From Saccoglossus kowalevskii (taxonomy: Eukaryota > Hemichordata > Enteropneusta > Harrimaniidae), in the NCBI RefSeq assembly GCF_000003605.2, contig NW_003123412.1, forward strand, positions 427,055 to 459,739: a stretch of 32,685 bases of DNA, in the 5' to 3' direction. The notes beneath the pieces were generated by a model. That model saw nothing but the letters and a program-made list of their open reading frames with translations. It was not told the origin of the DNA and ran no database searches. The first letter of the stretch is position 1. Each line of letters begins with the position of its first letter. This document shows positions 1-11,691 of the stretch, piece by piece. The translations under genes were made by a program, and so were the position numbers.

Positions 1-1196
1 CATTTGACACATAATTAGTCAACTTATTTGTAACTTCTACAAAGACATGCATTTCAACTCCCTTGTCGTAGGAGGTGAATGGCTCGACTCTCCCTGTCAT
101 ATATATGAATAGAATCTACATAACACTTTCGAAATTAATTGCAGTTTTTACTCCCGTGCATTATGATATGGATTTCGAATTGCATAATTATAGTTACTGT
201 GTAATGAAAAATAAATTGTCAAAGGTTATACGGTGTGGAGAGAGAGTTGCTATAGTTGGAGTGTAAATACTGTTAAAGTTTGTGAACCTGCGCGCTGTAA
301 ATAAACAATTTTATATTTACTACTCACTAAACCAAGTGTTGTTTCGAAGTCTTTAAGATATTGAGACCACGCAGAGATTATCATAACACTATGAAAGTAG
401 AATTGCAAGTACGATCGGAAATGGTATATCCAATTATCCGTCATATTTACGATAGCGTTTTCCCAGCGCTTGCCCCCCCCCCTGACGTAGCTGTATCCTC
501 TGGGCTATATAAAAAATAGCTTGTATAGTGAAATGGCAAATGTGACAAATGACATCAATCGTTTTTCAATTTCAGGCTCTTCAAATCAAATTATTTTTTT
601 TCGGGATGTGTATGATATTTTATCCGAGTAAATCCACAATATGTAGGAGCTCGAAACAGCTTAGTTTTTCAAGATATTCGAAGTATAAAAAAAATGTTAA
701 GAACTCTGCTAACGGTAATGCCTACATACAAGCATTAATGACGTGAACTAACGTAAATATCATATCCACAAATAATACAGAATGTGCAACTAACTTCATT
801 CCAATGAGTAATGACAGGTGACAGAATTGTTTCCACTGTAATGTTGCTGGGATTATGTCTTATTGAACCCCGGCCTTTCCTAAGGTCTAGGTATACTTAT
901 ATTTGTAATAATATTAATGGGCTATCTATTTCATAAGTAAGAACGTTTTTTTCAAAAGTGACCAGAAAAACACATTGGAATTTGGTTTTTACCATATATG
1001 GCAGGAAACAGGAAAGTTTTTTTTGATGACGTCCGATTAGTTTGAAATTTGCCATTTCACTTCTCTGTACAGAACTTTATCAGAAAGCAAAACAAATAAT
1101 TCAGATCAGTCACGTGATTCAGGCGCCATCTTCGGTCTTGGAATGTTGTGATACTATGAGTTCAGTCTTTGAGCTATGATTGCAGATTCGTGTTTA
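1..1196. other. Non-coding, no feature except a poly-C tract and motifs
   Basis: AT-rich sequence with only chance-length frames. It holds C10 at 473-482 and the E-box/YY1-like pair near 1111-1135. Confidence 0.6.
1111..1135. promoter_or_regulatory. E-box plus YY1-like motif
   Basis: The palindromic E-box CACGTG (1111-1116) is followed seven bases later by GCGCCATCTTCGG (1123-1135), a reverse-strand YY1-like motif containing ATGGCGCC. The minus-strand ATG there opens only seven codons. It could be a promoter element of an unseen minus-strand transcript. Confidence 0.2.
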
Positions 1197-1265
1197 TTGC
1201 AGCTGGTATTATCTGTTTAGAATGCCCCCACGGTTTTGATTTTGAGGTTGTGATTACTTAAACGA
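1197..1265. repeat. Repeat B, copy 1
   Basis: About 68 bases that recur at 1491-1559 in the same orientation; both copies contain AGAATGCCCCCACGG and end in ATTACTTAAACGA. The two differ at a handful of positions. Copy 1 directly abuts repeat A copy 1, so the pair B-A-B forms a small nested array within a retrotransposon remnant. Confidence 0.9.
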
Positions 1266-1492
1266 TTATCTAAACAATTTGTAATCCTAATTTAGTTTCT
1301 GACAGAATTAACATGTTTTCTGCATACACAAGGCAATTGACTTTACTATTATTTAGTGTTGGAAGACTGTGTGCGGCTCGAAAACATTATGAATAATTAA
1401 ATTTGATTTGGACTCAAGTTACAAGTATTTTTGACCCTAATATTTGTAAATACACCATAATCTTAATCCGCTATTGACCTTTACTTTATATT
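1264..1492 (-). pseudogene. LINE reverse-transcriptase fragment, repeat A copy 1
   Basis: This 229-base unit is repeated at 1992-2222 with roughly 95% identity. Read on the minus strand, its 1264-1374 end encodes a decayed reverse-transcriptase palm segment. The catalytic YADD box appears as YAEN at 1315-1326 and is followed by LILSET. A one-base deletion relative to copy 2 breaks the frame just after LGLQ. The remaining 110 bases show no recognisable coding. The class is a non-LTR retrotransposon by the box and its LxLSExxxGLQ context; the clade is not determined. Confidence 0.7.
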
Positions 1493-1559
1493 GCAGCTTT
1501 GAATATCAGTTTAGAATGCCCCCACGGCTACGATTTTGAGGTCGTGATTACTTAAACGA
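1491..1559. repeat. Repeat B, copy 2
   Basis: Second copy of the 1197-1265 unit, starting TTGCAGCTTTG and ending in ATTACTTAAACGA. It begins where repeat A copy 1 ends. Confidence 0.9.
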
Positions 1560-1679
1560 AACGGAGATTATCGCTTAGCTCAGTATTTGTTAGCATTGTT
1601 ATTTATTTCTTAAATTCTCTGTCTGTCCTCAGTTTGTTTTATTCCCATTGCTTGTTCGTTAGGTTTGTTCATTACTCGG

Positions 1680-1970
1680 TTATGGTATTTTAATCATTTG
1701 TGTTTTGCTAAAAAATCTATTGGAAATTAAACCAATTCTCCATATATTCCCATTATGGGAATGTTTTCCATCACAGTTAGGGCGAATTGTGAAAAGTGTA
1801 GTTAGACATTTTCTATGTCAGATTTGTAGGACCTCTTGTCTCCCCAAAAACACTGCCTCGCCAACTTCAACTGTTTGCCCTTTGACCTTTATGCTAAGAG
1901 CAATCCCAAAATAATCACAGTTCTTGGCTATATCACTTAACAGTCCATTAGTTTTGTTGAAATCATTATT
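1680..1970 (-). pseudogene. Degraded minus-strand reading frame beside the LINE fragment
   Basis: Read on the minus strand from 1970 to the TAA at 1680-1682, about 95 codons are open except for a single TGA at 1818-1820. The peptide includes IAKNCDYFGIALSIKVKG and LTTLFTIRPNCDG. It lies between repeat B copy 2 and repeat A copy 2 on the same strand as the reverse-transcriptase remnant, so it may be part of a transposon. I do not recognise the family. A plus-strand frame over 1705-1914 is probably its shadow. Confidence 0.3.
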
Positions 1971-1989
1971 TTAATTTGTCTGTGCGTGG

Positions 1990-2222
1990 AAGATTATCTA
2001 AACAATTTTGTAATCCTAATTTAGTTTCTGACAGAATTAAAATGTTGTCTGCATACACAAGGCAATTGACTTTACTACTATTTAGTGTTGGAAGACTGTG
2101 TGCGGCTCGAAAACATTATGAATAAATAAATTTGATTTGGACTCAAGTTACAACTATTTTTGACCCTAATATTTGTAAATCCACCTTAATCTTAATCCGC
2201 TATTGACCTTTACTTTATATTT
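1990..2222 (-). pseudogene. LINE reverse-transcriptase fragment, repeat A copy 2
   Basis: Minus-strand translation from about 2100 down to 1990 reads VNCLVYADNILILSET, then LGLQNCLDNL. This is the reverse-transcriptase motif around the catalytic YADD (here YADN at 2044-2055; the second Asp is replaced) and the helix that follows in non-LTR elements. The fragment is about 37 codons long and stops abruptly at LDNL, the same point where copy 1 ends, so both copies share one breakpoint. The element is dead: it is truncated and lacks a catalytic Asp. Confidence 0.78.
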
Positions 2223-5200
2223 TACCTTACTGTAGATATTGTATTATGTTATACATATCACCTGTTGTCCAATAATATAGTAATTTCAAAAACATACCTT
2301 CGTGCCAAACACTGTCGAAAGCATTTGTTTTATTGTTATACCTCTGTAATTTGACAATATTTAATTTTCATTTCTCGTAATATTTTCCAGAATTTGGAAG
2401 GCTCGTCTTTTGAGCTCTTCAAATATTTATACAGTTGTGAAGATTTGAGTTTTTTATTCTTTTGAATTCGTTTCTAAATATACGTTCCTCGATATACTTT
2501 TCGAAATTTTGAGATACTTTTGAATTTGTGTTTATGTAACCTACGGTCTTGGTAAAACCATTTCATTTGTTTCACGCTTGTTATTTCTTTGTTGTTGTGG
2601 TTTGATTTAACTCAGAATTTTGTCCGCCAAACAAGAAACAAGAGATACAAAAATGTTGAAAACGTTCATGTATTTATATGCGGTATACAGATTACTTACG
2701 TGTATTATTGTATCCAATCAAATTATATGATGTGAGTAAAATATTTGATTTAGTAGAGCCTTAACTCCCTATTCTAAACCCGCTTTCGACGATGATTAAC
2801 TTTATTTTCGACACACTGTCTAAATATCAATGTTATCTCTGTAATTATCAACGTTTATAATATTTCACAAAACAAGCATCTGTTCAATAACCGCTTGTTT
2901 CTAGAAAAGGTGTTGATCAGAATTACAAACATTTGAAATGAATTGATAAGCAGCGTGCCACTTTAGTCCCAGTGGCAAATAACAACTGGTAAATTCTGGG
3001 GGAGATTGCTTTTTTCTTGGCGCTTGCCCACCATATGTGCTGCTGTGTTTGTATCCATTGTTCTATATTAAAAGTAACATGCCCTTGTCGACAATCCTCC
3101 CCGGACAGCTGGAATTGTCACTTGTGGGCGATTACTGTAGTTTATTTGCACATGCAGGATTGTCACAGAGCTTTGTAGTAAAGATCACAGCATAAACCAA
3201 CAACAAATGACGCTGACTGTGCTAGAAGCACTTACACAAGTATTACACAGATGGATAAAATACAGCAAATATTTACAGCCTGGTATAGTGTATGATAAGC
3301 TATACAGATATAAAGTGACACTGTTAATCTGCTATATATCCATTGTACGCGTCGGCAGTGTTTTGATCTAGATAGACATAGTGCGTGATGGCATTTCGTC
3401 GTTAGATGCATGTGTTATTTACCCCCAATATTGCACAAGTATATAGATAGTGGGAATCTCACCAGACGACATACCAGAACAATTAGATTGTATTTAATAT
3501 CTAGTTATTAAATCGGATTATGTCTAGTTGATTTATAAAAGAAGGATATGGCAATGTTAATATTTCATTTGAATTCCTCATTTTAAAAGAAATAAAATAT
3601 ATAGTGTATATATAGTGTCATTCATATTTGTGATAGATAACAGCACAAGATATTGCACGTTAAAACTTCAGTTTGTGTGATAACATTATGCGACTGCTGC
3701 AAATTATGGCAATGGTTATTGTTATGACATCGAAACTAACTCACCGAACATATGTACGAGTTATGACTATGATTGTTTGGACAGCGATACTATATTCTGG
3801 GATTGCTCATTATACATTCTGTCAATTGAATTTCACTTGAACATAAATAAATCGAAAAAGAAATAATCTTTTATTTGGGGGAATGTCTCCATATATCCCA
3901 CACATAATTCATAACGAATTATTTTAATGTATTTTCTAAATTTGAAAAATTGTATCTGACAAGATGTACTCGTAAAAAGTAATTATATTATTGACAGGAG
4001 CTTCAACACATGTATGATTGTGTCTATAATTTAACACGTTAACGATGACCGTGCTTCGTCACTACAGTGTGTGGGAGGATTAACGCGAGGGGGCGGGGGG
4101 GTCACATGAGAACATTTTATATCGTCCATATATCAAAATAGGGCAATCTATTGAAACTGTTGTGTTTTTATTTTCCCTCACATACTTCCGTGTATCACTG
4201 TAAACACCGCAGGACAGATGGTGGACTGAGGGCATAGCCCGCAACAACTTCCCGGTGTCCAGTGGTGGTAACTACTATTAATTTAATCTAAATACTAGGC
4301 AAGGTTAACATAATTTCCCCATTAACAAATCATTCTCTATTTTGTGACATCTGTTTACACTGGCAGAACTGATTTAATACTTAACTGCTTAAGAAAACTA
4401 CACCCACTCAACAGCGTACTGACACTTTCGGGCCTAGTAAAACCATGGTTTGTTTCTCATAAATGCTGGAAATTACCAGCTGCAACTCGGTCGTTGAATG
4501 ACTACTCGCGCTGCCAATCATTGGCCGGTGTATAAATAAAATAATAGCCGTTTATTTCTAAATTTAGGTCGGTGATTTGTTTTCGAATATGGTCTTGTGT
4601 AGCAATAGGCATTATATTCACAATTCATCATCAATTTCTTTAACTGTAGTATTTCGCATATTGAAGTAGTGTGCGCGATATTCATATTACTAATTTAAAA
4701 AATAAATGTGACTAATAAAAACTACTGATTCATACGAGATACTAGATAATTGTATTTGATTGTTGTTACATCCATGAATATAATTCAATATAGACAACAC
4801 ATTTACAATATACTGATAAATAGATGTTATGTATGTGTTTTCCCTGCAAAATAGTTATTCAAATAACTCGACATAACTGTCGATGTAGACGATGACACAA
4901 CTAAACCTGAATTGTAGTTACTGATGTTAACCATCATATAATATAATGAAATTATATAATGAAACATAGAACGAAATACATGCATGTTATGTTCAACCTA
5001 AGGCGTAATGATCACCACGTAGCAGATTGTTGTTTTAGCTAAATTATCGACCCGCAGGCAAAATACAGTGTTACTCCAAATGTTATTGCAGAGCAGGCGT
5101 TTAATATTGTGAAGTCGATTATCCTGTTCAGTAATAAGATTGCAAGTAGCTGCAAGCGAATGTTTAAAATGAATTATGTACAGTTTAAAATAATGAGTAT

Positions 5201-6445
5201 CGAACGAACAAAGATAATTGCGTGACATTTTTCTGTCGATAGTAGTTCTCAAATGAGCAATGCAGAAATAGACTGGATGTAATTGCTCCGAAGAATTTTA
5301 ATAAAAGTAAGCGTATTTGTTTTCGGAGTGTGCTAAATCGGTCCCATGTTGACGAAGTCGGACAAGGTCTTAAATTGTGTTTTTTTCTAGTTTTCCCATG
5401 TTCATTCTAGTGCATTTTATATATTTCATATTGTATAAGACAGTCAGGCCCACATTTGACTTGTTTTCCCTTAATGTGTTATCCAGGATTAATTAATAAA
5501 TAATTCAGTTAAATTAAATCAAGTAATTCTATTTTGACGATCTTCACATCGTGTATAATCATTGAATTCGTAGTTTACTCTTTGCCAGAGTGAATGTTTT
5601 AAGCAGGTTGTCGTGCCATTGCCTTTACCAGGTTTATTTTTATTACATTTATGTTCGATCTGTTGTCATTGTTAATTTGTTCCTTGGCAATCTCTAATTA
5701 AACGAAGGGTTCTCATGAAATACTGTATTCCGGCCATTATGGATGAGTACGAGTAGCGAATGTAATTAGTTCCTTGTATTGTCAAAGTCATCATCATTGA
5801 TCAATATCAATACCTATAATTCTTAATATACACTCGTTCAGTATTATCAGAATTGGTTAAAATATTTAAAATAATAACCATTTAACAACTGTTCACTTTA
5901 TTACAGTAGAATCAATAATATAACTTATCAGCCATTCGTTCATTTACAATTTGAAAACAAATTATTTTGATTCAATATTCATTGCAATGGAATGGATGCA
6001 ACTTTTTATTAAATATATGTTTTTACATTTTTATAACAAAATTAAATTAAAAAACGCTGTGTTGTGTTTGTGTATAATAATACAAAGTGTTTTTTATGTT
6101 TTCCATAAGTATTTGCATTGGATTACCAGACATCTTCAGAACACTGTGTATATGTTTATATCATTGTAACAAGATTCATATGTGTACGTCATGCTCGCAT
6201 CATGTGTTTTGTCCAATACATATTACAAGCATTTTAGAATTCCCTTTTTTAATGATAGATTTTTCACCAGTTAACCGCGTTTCTAAAAATACGATATTTC
6301 TACGTTGCCTGGCACCCGGCTATGTATAAGATCATGTATCAAGTGATTATCCATGAAATCAATATGGCAATATAACGTACAAGTTTTATCACAGCCTGGG
6401 TAAAACCATGTCTAGGCAGTGGAGTATTCTAATTGTGATTCATTA
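2223..6445. other. Non-coding stretch
   Basis: No convincing exon, RNA gene or transposon was found on either strand. A G-rich run lies near 4085-4100. Frames of 60-84 codons here start at weak codons and show no family pattern. Confidence 0.6.
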
Positions 6446-6605
6446 TTTAAAGCGAGAGGGTCGTCACCTGCGCACGCGCGGGAATTGAGTCCGATGCGAC
6501 GATAACAACACACGCTAAAAACGCAAATGGATGGACACTTGTTTGTAAACAATGACACTCTATGGCCATCTGACGCATGCGCAGGTGACGACTCCCCCGC
6601 TTTAA
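6446..6605. mobile_element. MITE-like element with terminal inverted repeats
   Basis: The ends are inverted copies of about 30 bases. The left end (6446-6479) contains TTTAAAGCGAGAGGG and CGTCACCTGCGCA; the right end (6573-6605), reverse-complemented, contains TTAAAGCGGGGGA and the same CGTCACCTGCGCA. The whole unit is about 160 bases, has no coding capacity, is much more GC-rich than its surroundings, and is flanked on both sides by TA (6444-6445 and 6606-6607). A TA target duplication is typical of Tc1/mariner-related elements. The superfamily is inference; the inverted repeat is seen directly. Confidence 0.65.
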
Positions 6606-7027
6606 TAAAGCACAGTACAGCGTATGGAAACATTCCCAACTATTCACATCAAAACAAGCATAGATTTGATTATTTCTAAAGCCCACAGAATGACATAGAG
6701 AAGCTTAAATAGACATTGGCATGGCTTACTTAACCTAAACTTGACCTTGTGAAACGTACATGTATATTGCATTACAAAGTACTTTTTATTCTTAAAGAGA
6801 ATTTTGGAGTCACGCATTCATTAAGCTTGAAAGCCACGGCAGTGAAATGGACAAGGTAAATTACCTATAATGGGTAACTACTTTTCCGAAGTGGATTTAA
6901 TGTCATATGTGCAACAAAAACAGTAAGGATTTACGATTTTTCGCGTTTCCCAAGGGTGATACAGTGAACATTCGTCGAGTACAGCTTGAACACGGATATG
7001 ATGAAATAATAGAGTATCCGATTCACT

Positions 7028-7040
7028 GTTGCCAGGCTAC
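7028..7040. promoter_or_regulatory. Imperfect RFX X-box-like palindrome
   Basis: GTTGCCAGGCTAC matches the RFX pattern GTNRCC-N-RGYAAC except at one base of the right half. No start codon or exon is evident next to it, so function is doubtful. Confidence 0.12.
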
Positions 7041-7388
7041 CGGGGGCTTACTGGGGTCGATTTTATGTATAATCAATTCTCGGTAATCTGAAATATTTCA
7101 AGTTACACATGTTATAAACATGTGTTGGGGTAGGTCAACTCAAGTGTTGTACAGGACATGTTAAATAGACAACGTTCATATTATATGAAAAATATATCTG
7201 ATAATGAAGAAATCTACTATGATATACTTTTATACAGCGTTGCTAGCATAGTAGTCGAAACTATTTGTATATTACGTAAGCAAAGGAAACGTCGGTGAAA
7301 TGTAGACCCATTTCTGAGAAGTTGTTATCGTTAAAAGGACATTACAAATTCCTCGCTAAATGACATTCCATGCTGTCTCTGCTCTTAA

Positions 7389-7403
7389 GCGATAAGTTAT
7401 CGC
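7389..7403. repeat. Short perfect palindrome GCGATAA-G-TTATCGC
   Basis: Two seven-base arms around a single G. Isolated, with no nearby gene; role unknown. Confidence 0.5.
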
Positions 7404-8225
7404 AACCCAGTTTTTATGGGTAAAAACCCTAGTGACTCGATGTCGATATATACTATACACTGTCATGCCCACGTGTTGTTACAAAATTAAGCAACCATAG
7501 AATATGTATAAACAATCGTAACCGTTTTACGTCAGGGATATACGTGGGTGTACCCAGTATCAGTTTTATTGATGTAACGTAAATGATACTGTGCGTGGAT
7601 TTTATTATTACCGCATGAAAATACCCGGAGCTAGCTTTTAACACGAACATGATTGCTCACGGAAAATGCCGTCTCGCTTTTAATGAATTGTTCCAGAATC
7701 TAGTTCGTGCAAAAAGCCTTTCTATGGGATACGTTTGATGATATCCCCCAGTAACGTAATTAGATAATATAGCATTGCGAACAGCTATTTATGTGACGAA
7801 GTAGGAGTTGAATTAGAGGTTGGATCTACTCTCAATAATTCCTATTAACGCAGAGACGACGTACACTGCGTGTGATAATTGGAATTCGTCGAATGTATTA
7901 GGAAAGGGATTATTTGGAATCTGTAGAACTAAGGACAGTCCTACAAATACATACTTCAGTGGAATATCTATTCAAGTGTTTTGTACATACGCTACGTGTG
8001 CCTATGAATGGGGCACTAACAACTGCACTCTGTGCGTGTTGGATGATTTTGTCAAAGGTGTTTGGAAAGTTGCATCGACATAATTAACTAGACATGCTCC
8101 ATGCAAGGGAACATGATTTATACGTCATGATATTCAAATTGAAAAGCGTAAAATTGCCTGGTCTAAATCGTCGAAGTTTTCGGCAATTGATGGTGTATAA
8201 TCTATATAAACTATATGTGTCCCTT

Positions 8226-8250
8226 CCTCACTCCCTCCCTCCCTCCCTCA
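8226..8250 (+). repeat. (CCCT)n microsatellite
   Basis: A pyrimidine run of TCCC/CCCT units ending in CAG. It resembles a strong splice-acceptor tract, but all three frames after it close quickly, so I do not call an exon. Confidence 0.85.
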
Positions 8251-9408
8251 GACAGTTATCTAAATCTATAGTGCGAATATAAAGGGAGTATACGCCCCGT
8301 TTGTTTTATTTAGTGAAGGTAGTGCTTCCTAGGTTACTACGCTCGGCGACGAGGCTAGTTTTCCCTCTCAATTATACATTTACAAAGAAAACATTTAAAA
8401 ACAATAACATAAACTAATGGTCATCAAATGCTTGTCAAATAATTTGCAGGAAACAATACGAGGCATTCTACCACAAAAAACAGACACAATTACACAAATA
8501 TTCGGTTGATTCCAGTTTGTACTTTTTCGGGTAACTATTATCCCAACGCACTGCGCCCTTAGTTCAACATAAATGGTCACACTCGAATTACGCTATTGTA
8601 GATGCCATATGCCTTCCGCCTGGTCCAAAACACTAGACAAATTTGTTTGTGTCTTTGATTTGGTCAAATGAAGCAAATAGTAATCTTTTAATATAATGTC
8701 AACACATCGTCGCTGAAGTGTATGACCTCGCAGTGTTCTTTAATGACGGAATACAACCTCGTAATGAATTACTGATCATTGCATACTACGTTAAAATACC
8801 AATAAAGCTTTCCAAAACTATCGCTGAGAAACACATACAGTTGTTCAGAATTGTGCGCGTAATTCTTTCAGGTCACGTCAGCAATGCATTTTCAGAGTGG
8901 CTTTCGCAATGAGTGGCTTTAGAAGTTAGCGGATTTCGATGTGACTGGTCCTTTCATAGGAGTTGAGAAAAAATGTTTTACGTGTCATGAACAACTGGTG
9001 TTAATATAGGAATACCATTCTTAGCAGCTGTTTTTTATGATTTGTGCAGTTGCTGTGGCAGGAGTTACCAAATTAAATCAGACCCATGCTCTGATATTGC
9101 CCCTATTTTCTTACTTCGACTATGAACCATTTAATACAACAAATTAAAAGTGAAAGAAATTGCAATATAAAATATTCCATCAGTGACACTTCAGTGCGAT
9201 GAATTTTCCGACGACATTTGCTTTAATCTGTAAACAATGAAAGATGTATATTAGATAAGAAAATGTGAATTATTTTGATGAATTGAGAAAATATGGCAAG
9301 GCTTCCCGGTTTGACTGGAACATTTACAGCTGAAATAGCTGTGCCCCTAGCGACAATTAATATGTGTGATTAAGTCTTGTTATGAGCAGAATTCTTGGAC
9401 ATATGCCA

Positions 9409-9440
9409 AATAAATCAATTAAATCAATCAATCAATTAGC
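9409..9440. repeat. (AATC)n-type simple repeat
   Basis: AAATCAATTAAATCAATCAATCAATT-type low-complexity tract of ATCA units, about 30 bases. Confidence 0.8.
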
Positions 9441-9498
9441 AATATTGCATGATTATTTGGCGCGCCAGGCGTCCCCTCGCAAAAAAAGACAATTCAAT

Positions 9499-9575
9499 AA
9501 AAAACGTGTTTATGCTATGAGAAAGTGAAGACCTTGAACGTACTTCAGTTCAATTACATTGTTTGATTGCCTAAC
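9499..9575. repeat. Dispersed direct repeat, copy 1
   Basis: This segment recurs at 9928-10016 in the same orientation. Shared blocks include CGTGTTTATG, AAAGTGAA, ACCTTG, TTAGTTCA-like and GTTTGATT-CCTAAC. Copy 1 lacks about ten bases present in copy 2. Probably remnants of a repetitive element of unknown type. Confidence 0.7.
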
Positions 9576-9927
9576 ATGGTGAACGCAATTTAATGCGAAC
9601 TTCCCAACTCTAGTTGTCTGTGGTGTGTTGAAAAGTCAAAGATAAATACAAATAGCGACAAAGGGCAAAAACAATGTTATGCTAATTACATTTCCGGCGT
9701 GTTAGTTGAACAAAAATGAAAGTGTTTTTCTTCTCGGCGATAGCTACGTAAACTGGGGACAAAACTTTATCGACAAGATAAGCAAAATGTAATTGAATGC
9801 AAATAAACACATGAAGCATAAAACACTTTTTCAAAGTGCAGCATGAATTACGGGACTGAACCATTGTTTACCTTTGATAGAGAAACGGAAATTACTCGCT
9901 TCTGAGGATGTCATAATAAGAGAGGGT

Positions 9928-10016
9928 GAAAACCGTGTTTATGTTCCGAAAAAGTGAAAACCTTGGACTACCTTATGTACTTTAGTTCAGAGTGATTTTT
10001 TGTTTGATTACCTAAC
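9928..10016. repeat. Dispersed direct repeat, copy 2
   Basis: Second, slightly longer copy of the 9499-9575 unit, about 350 bases downstream of it. No coding potential. Confidence 0.7.
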
Positions 10017-10448
10017 GCCTTTAGATTCATGTGCTGTAAGCTATAGTGCACATACCTAAGCAGCCGTCCCTCAGCAAATGATTTAGCCCAAGCATTTTCC
10101 TTGTCAAAATTGCGAAACTATCCGTTTTTTCGTAATCTGGGAAGTTCGAATTACTAAACGATGTATATGACGACGTAGCTGAAATATCCAAGAACCAACA
10201 CATACCACGGGGAGCCCAGGAACTATGATAAACTGTACGCACTCCCTATGAGCGGGGGTATCGGCTGGTATCTAGTGTAAGAAATAGACAAGGGATGAAG
10301 CCTCCAGCCAGCTCATATTTTTTAAACTGGAAAAAACAGAGGAACAGTATGAAAAATGAAATCTATAAAAAGTACCAGGTTGAAGAATATTAGTTGCTCT
10401 TTTCGCCAAATTTCGCCAAAGCCTTACCTATATTTTACCTATATCTGT

Positions 10449-10964
10449 NNNNNNNNNNNNNNNNNNNNNNNNNNNNNNNNNNNNNNNNNNNNNNNNNNNN
10501 NNNNNNNNNNNNNNNNNNNNNNNNNNNNNNNNNNNNNNNNNNNNNNNNNNNNNNNNNNNNNNNNNNNNNNNNNNNNNNNNNNNNNNNNNNNNNNNNNNNN
10601 NNNNNNNNNNNNNNNNNNNNNNNNNNNNNNNNNNNNNNNNNNNNNNNNNNNNNNNNNNNNNNNNNNNNNNNNNNNNNNNNNNNNNNNNNNNNNNNNNNNN
10701 NNNNNNNNNNNNNNNNNNNNNNNNNNNNNNNNNNNNNNNNNNNNNNNNNNNNNNNNNNNNNNNNNNNNNNNNNNNNNNNNNNNNNNNNNNNNNNNNNNNN
10801 NNNNNNNNNNNNNNNNNNNNNNNNNNNNNNNNNNNNNNNNNNNNNNNNNNNNNNNNNNNNNNNNNNNNNNNNNNNNNNNNNNNNNNNNNNNNNNNNNNNN
10901 NNNNNNNNNNNNNNNNNNNNNNNNNNNNNNNNNNNNNNNNNNNNNNNNNNNNNNNNNNNNNNNN
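10449..10964. other. Assembly gap (516 N)
   Basis: A run of N only. Open frames drawn across it are artefacts. The size may be an estimate from scaffolding rather than a true distance. Confidence 1.
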
Positions 10965-11374
10965 CTGTGCCGTTCGGGCAAACCGTTAATTATTAAGGTA
11001 GTAATAATAATGAACAAAGACAAGGATTGACGTCGTCAGCCATGTTTAGACATACATTTTTTACTATAATTTATATATTATAATACATGGAGAAGTACTA
11101 AATATATTAAAGTATGTGTTCTCCTGTTTGTGGTTTTAGGTAGTTTGAATTAATGTTAAGGTGTTCTTTTTAACAACATATACTAGGTGACGATGTCGAC
11201 ACTCTGTAACTTTTAAAACAACGTACACCGAATAGGTTACTACGTAAACTGCAATTGCACGCGGACCGTTGTATGTTGAGTCGTCGCGTGTCTACTTTTG
11301 TTAAAAAGCTGTCGGAAATACGGTACTCGTTCACTTGAGGCGAAACATGGCTTGTAACTGTCATTGTATCTCAA

Positions 11375-11691
11375 TTAATGAACGTGACACGCGCTTCGAA
11401 CTGAGCACTTTGGTGACATCGCGATTTGTATACATTCAAGTGACAGTGTGTCATTCAATTTAACCTTTGCAGCGCACTGTGCTATTTTGTCTGGGTTACA
11501 AGGCGAGAATTGATATAAGAAATGACAGAATTTGACTTGAAATGAAGCAGAATTGTAAGCCGCTTTGAGAGCAAAAAGACAATCAGCGTAGCTTCGATAC
11601 GGATAAATGCGCAACGGTTCAAATCCTACCTTGAGAGAGATAAATATAGAGTATGCAACATCGTCAAATAATGGTTCTAATTTTCCAGTTC
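11375..11691 (-). other. Longest unexplained minus-strand open stretch
   Basis: About 105 codons are open on the minus strand from 11691 to the TAA at 11375-11377. The translation includes GFEPLRIYPYRSYADCLFAL and FSPCNPDKIAQCAAKV. No ATG start fits and no family is recognised. Two further minus-strand frames, 11677-11877 and 11170-11364, lie next to it in other frames. One or two stretches of this length are expected by chance in the window, so this is only a marker for a possible exon or decayed gene. Confidence 0.15.

Larger units (their letters stand above)
6606..10448. other. Non-coding stretch with simple repeats
   Basis: Contains the X-box-like site, palindrome, (CCCT)n, (AATC)n and diverged direct repeat listed separately. 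One 87-codon frame at 7820-8083 is rich in Cys and Thr (TYATCAYEWGTNNCTLC) but starts at TTG and resembles no family I know. Confidence 0.55.

Noticed and set aside
7820-8083. Cys- and Thr-rich 87-codon frame, considered as a loop exon of the BK beta-like gene
   Set aside because: Lacks the YPC-x-Q-V pattern in a usable position, starts at TTG, and lies 14 kb and a gap away from the secure exon.
8226-8282. (CCCT)n ending in CAG as a splice acceptor
   Set aside because: All frames downstream close within a few codons and there is no homology.
10356-11030. Long open frames of about 200 codons on both strands
   Set aside because: They consist almost entirely of undetermined residues from the N gap.
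11598-11633. GGTTCAAATCC resembling a tRNA T-loop / B box
   Set aside because: The five-base T stem does not pair (only two of five positions fit) and no A box, D arm or acceptor stem is found upstream.
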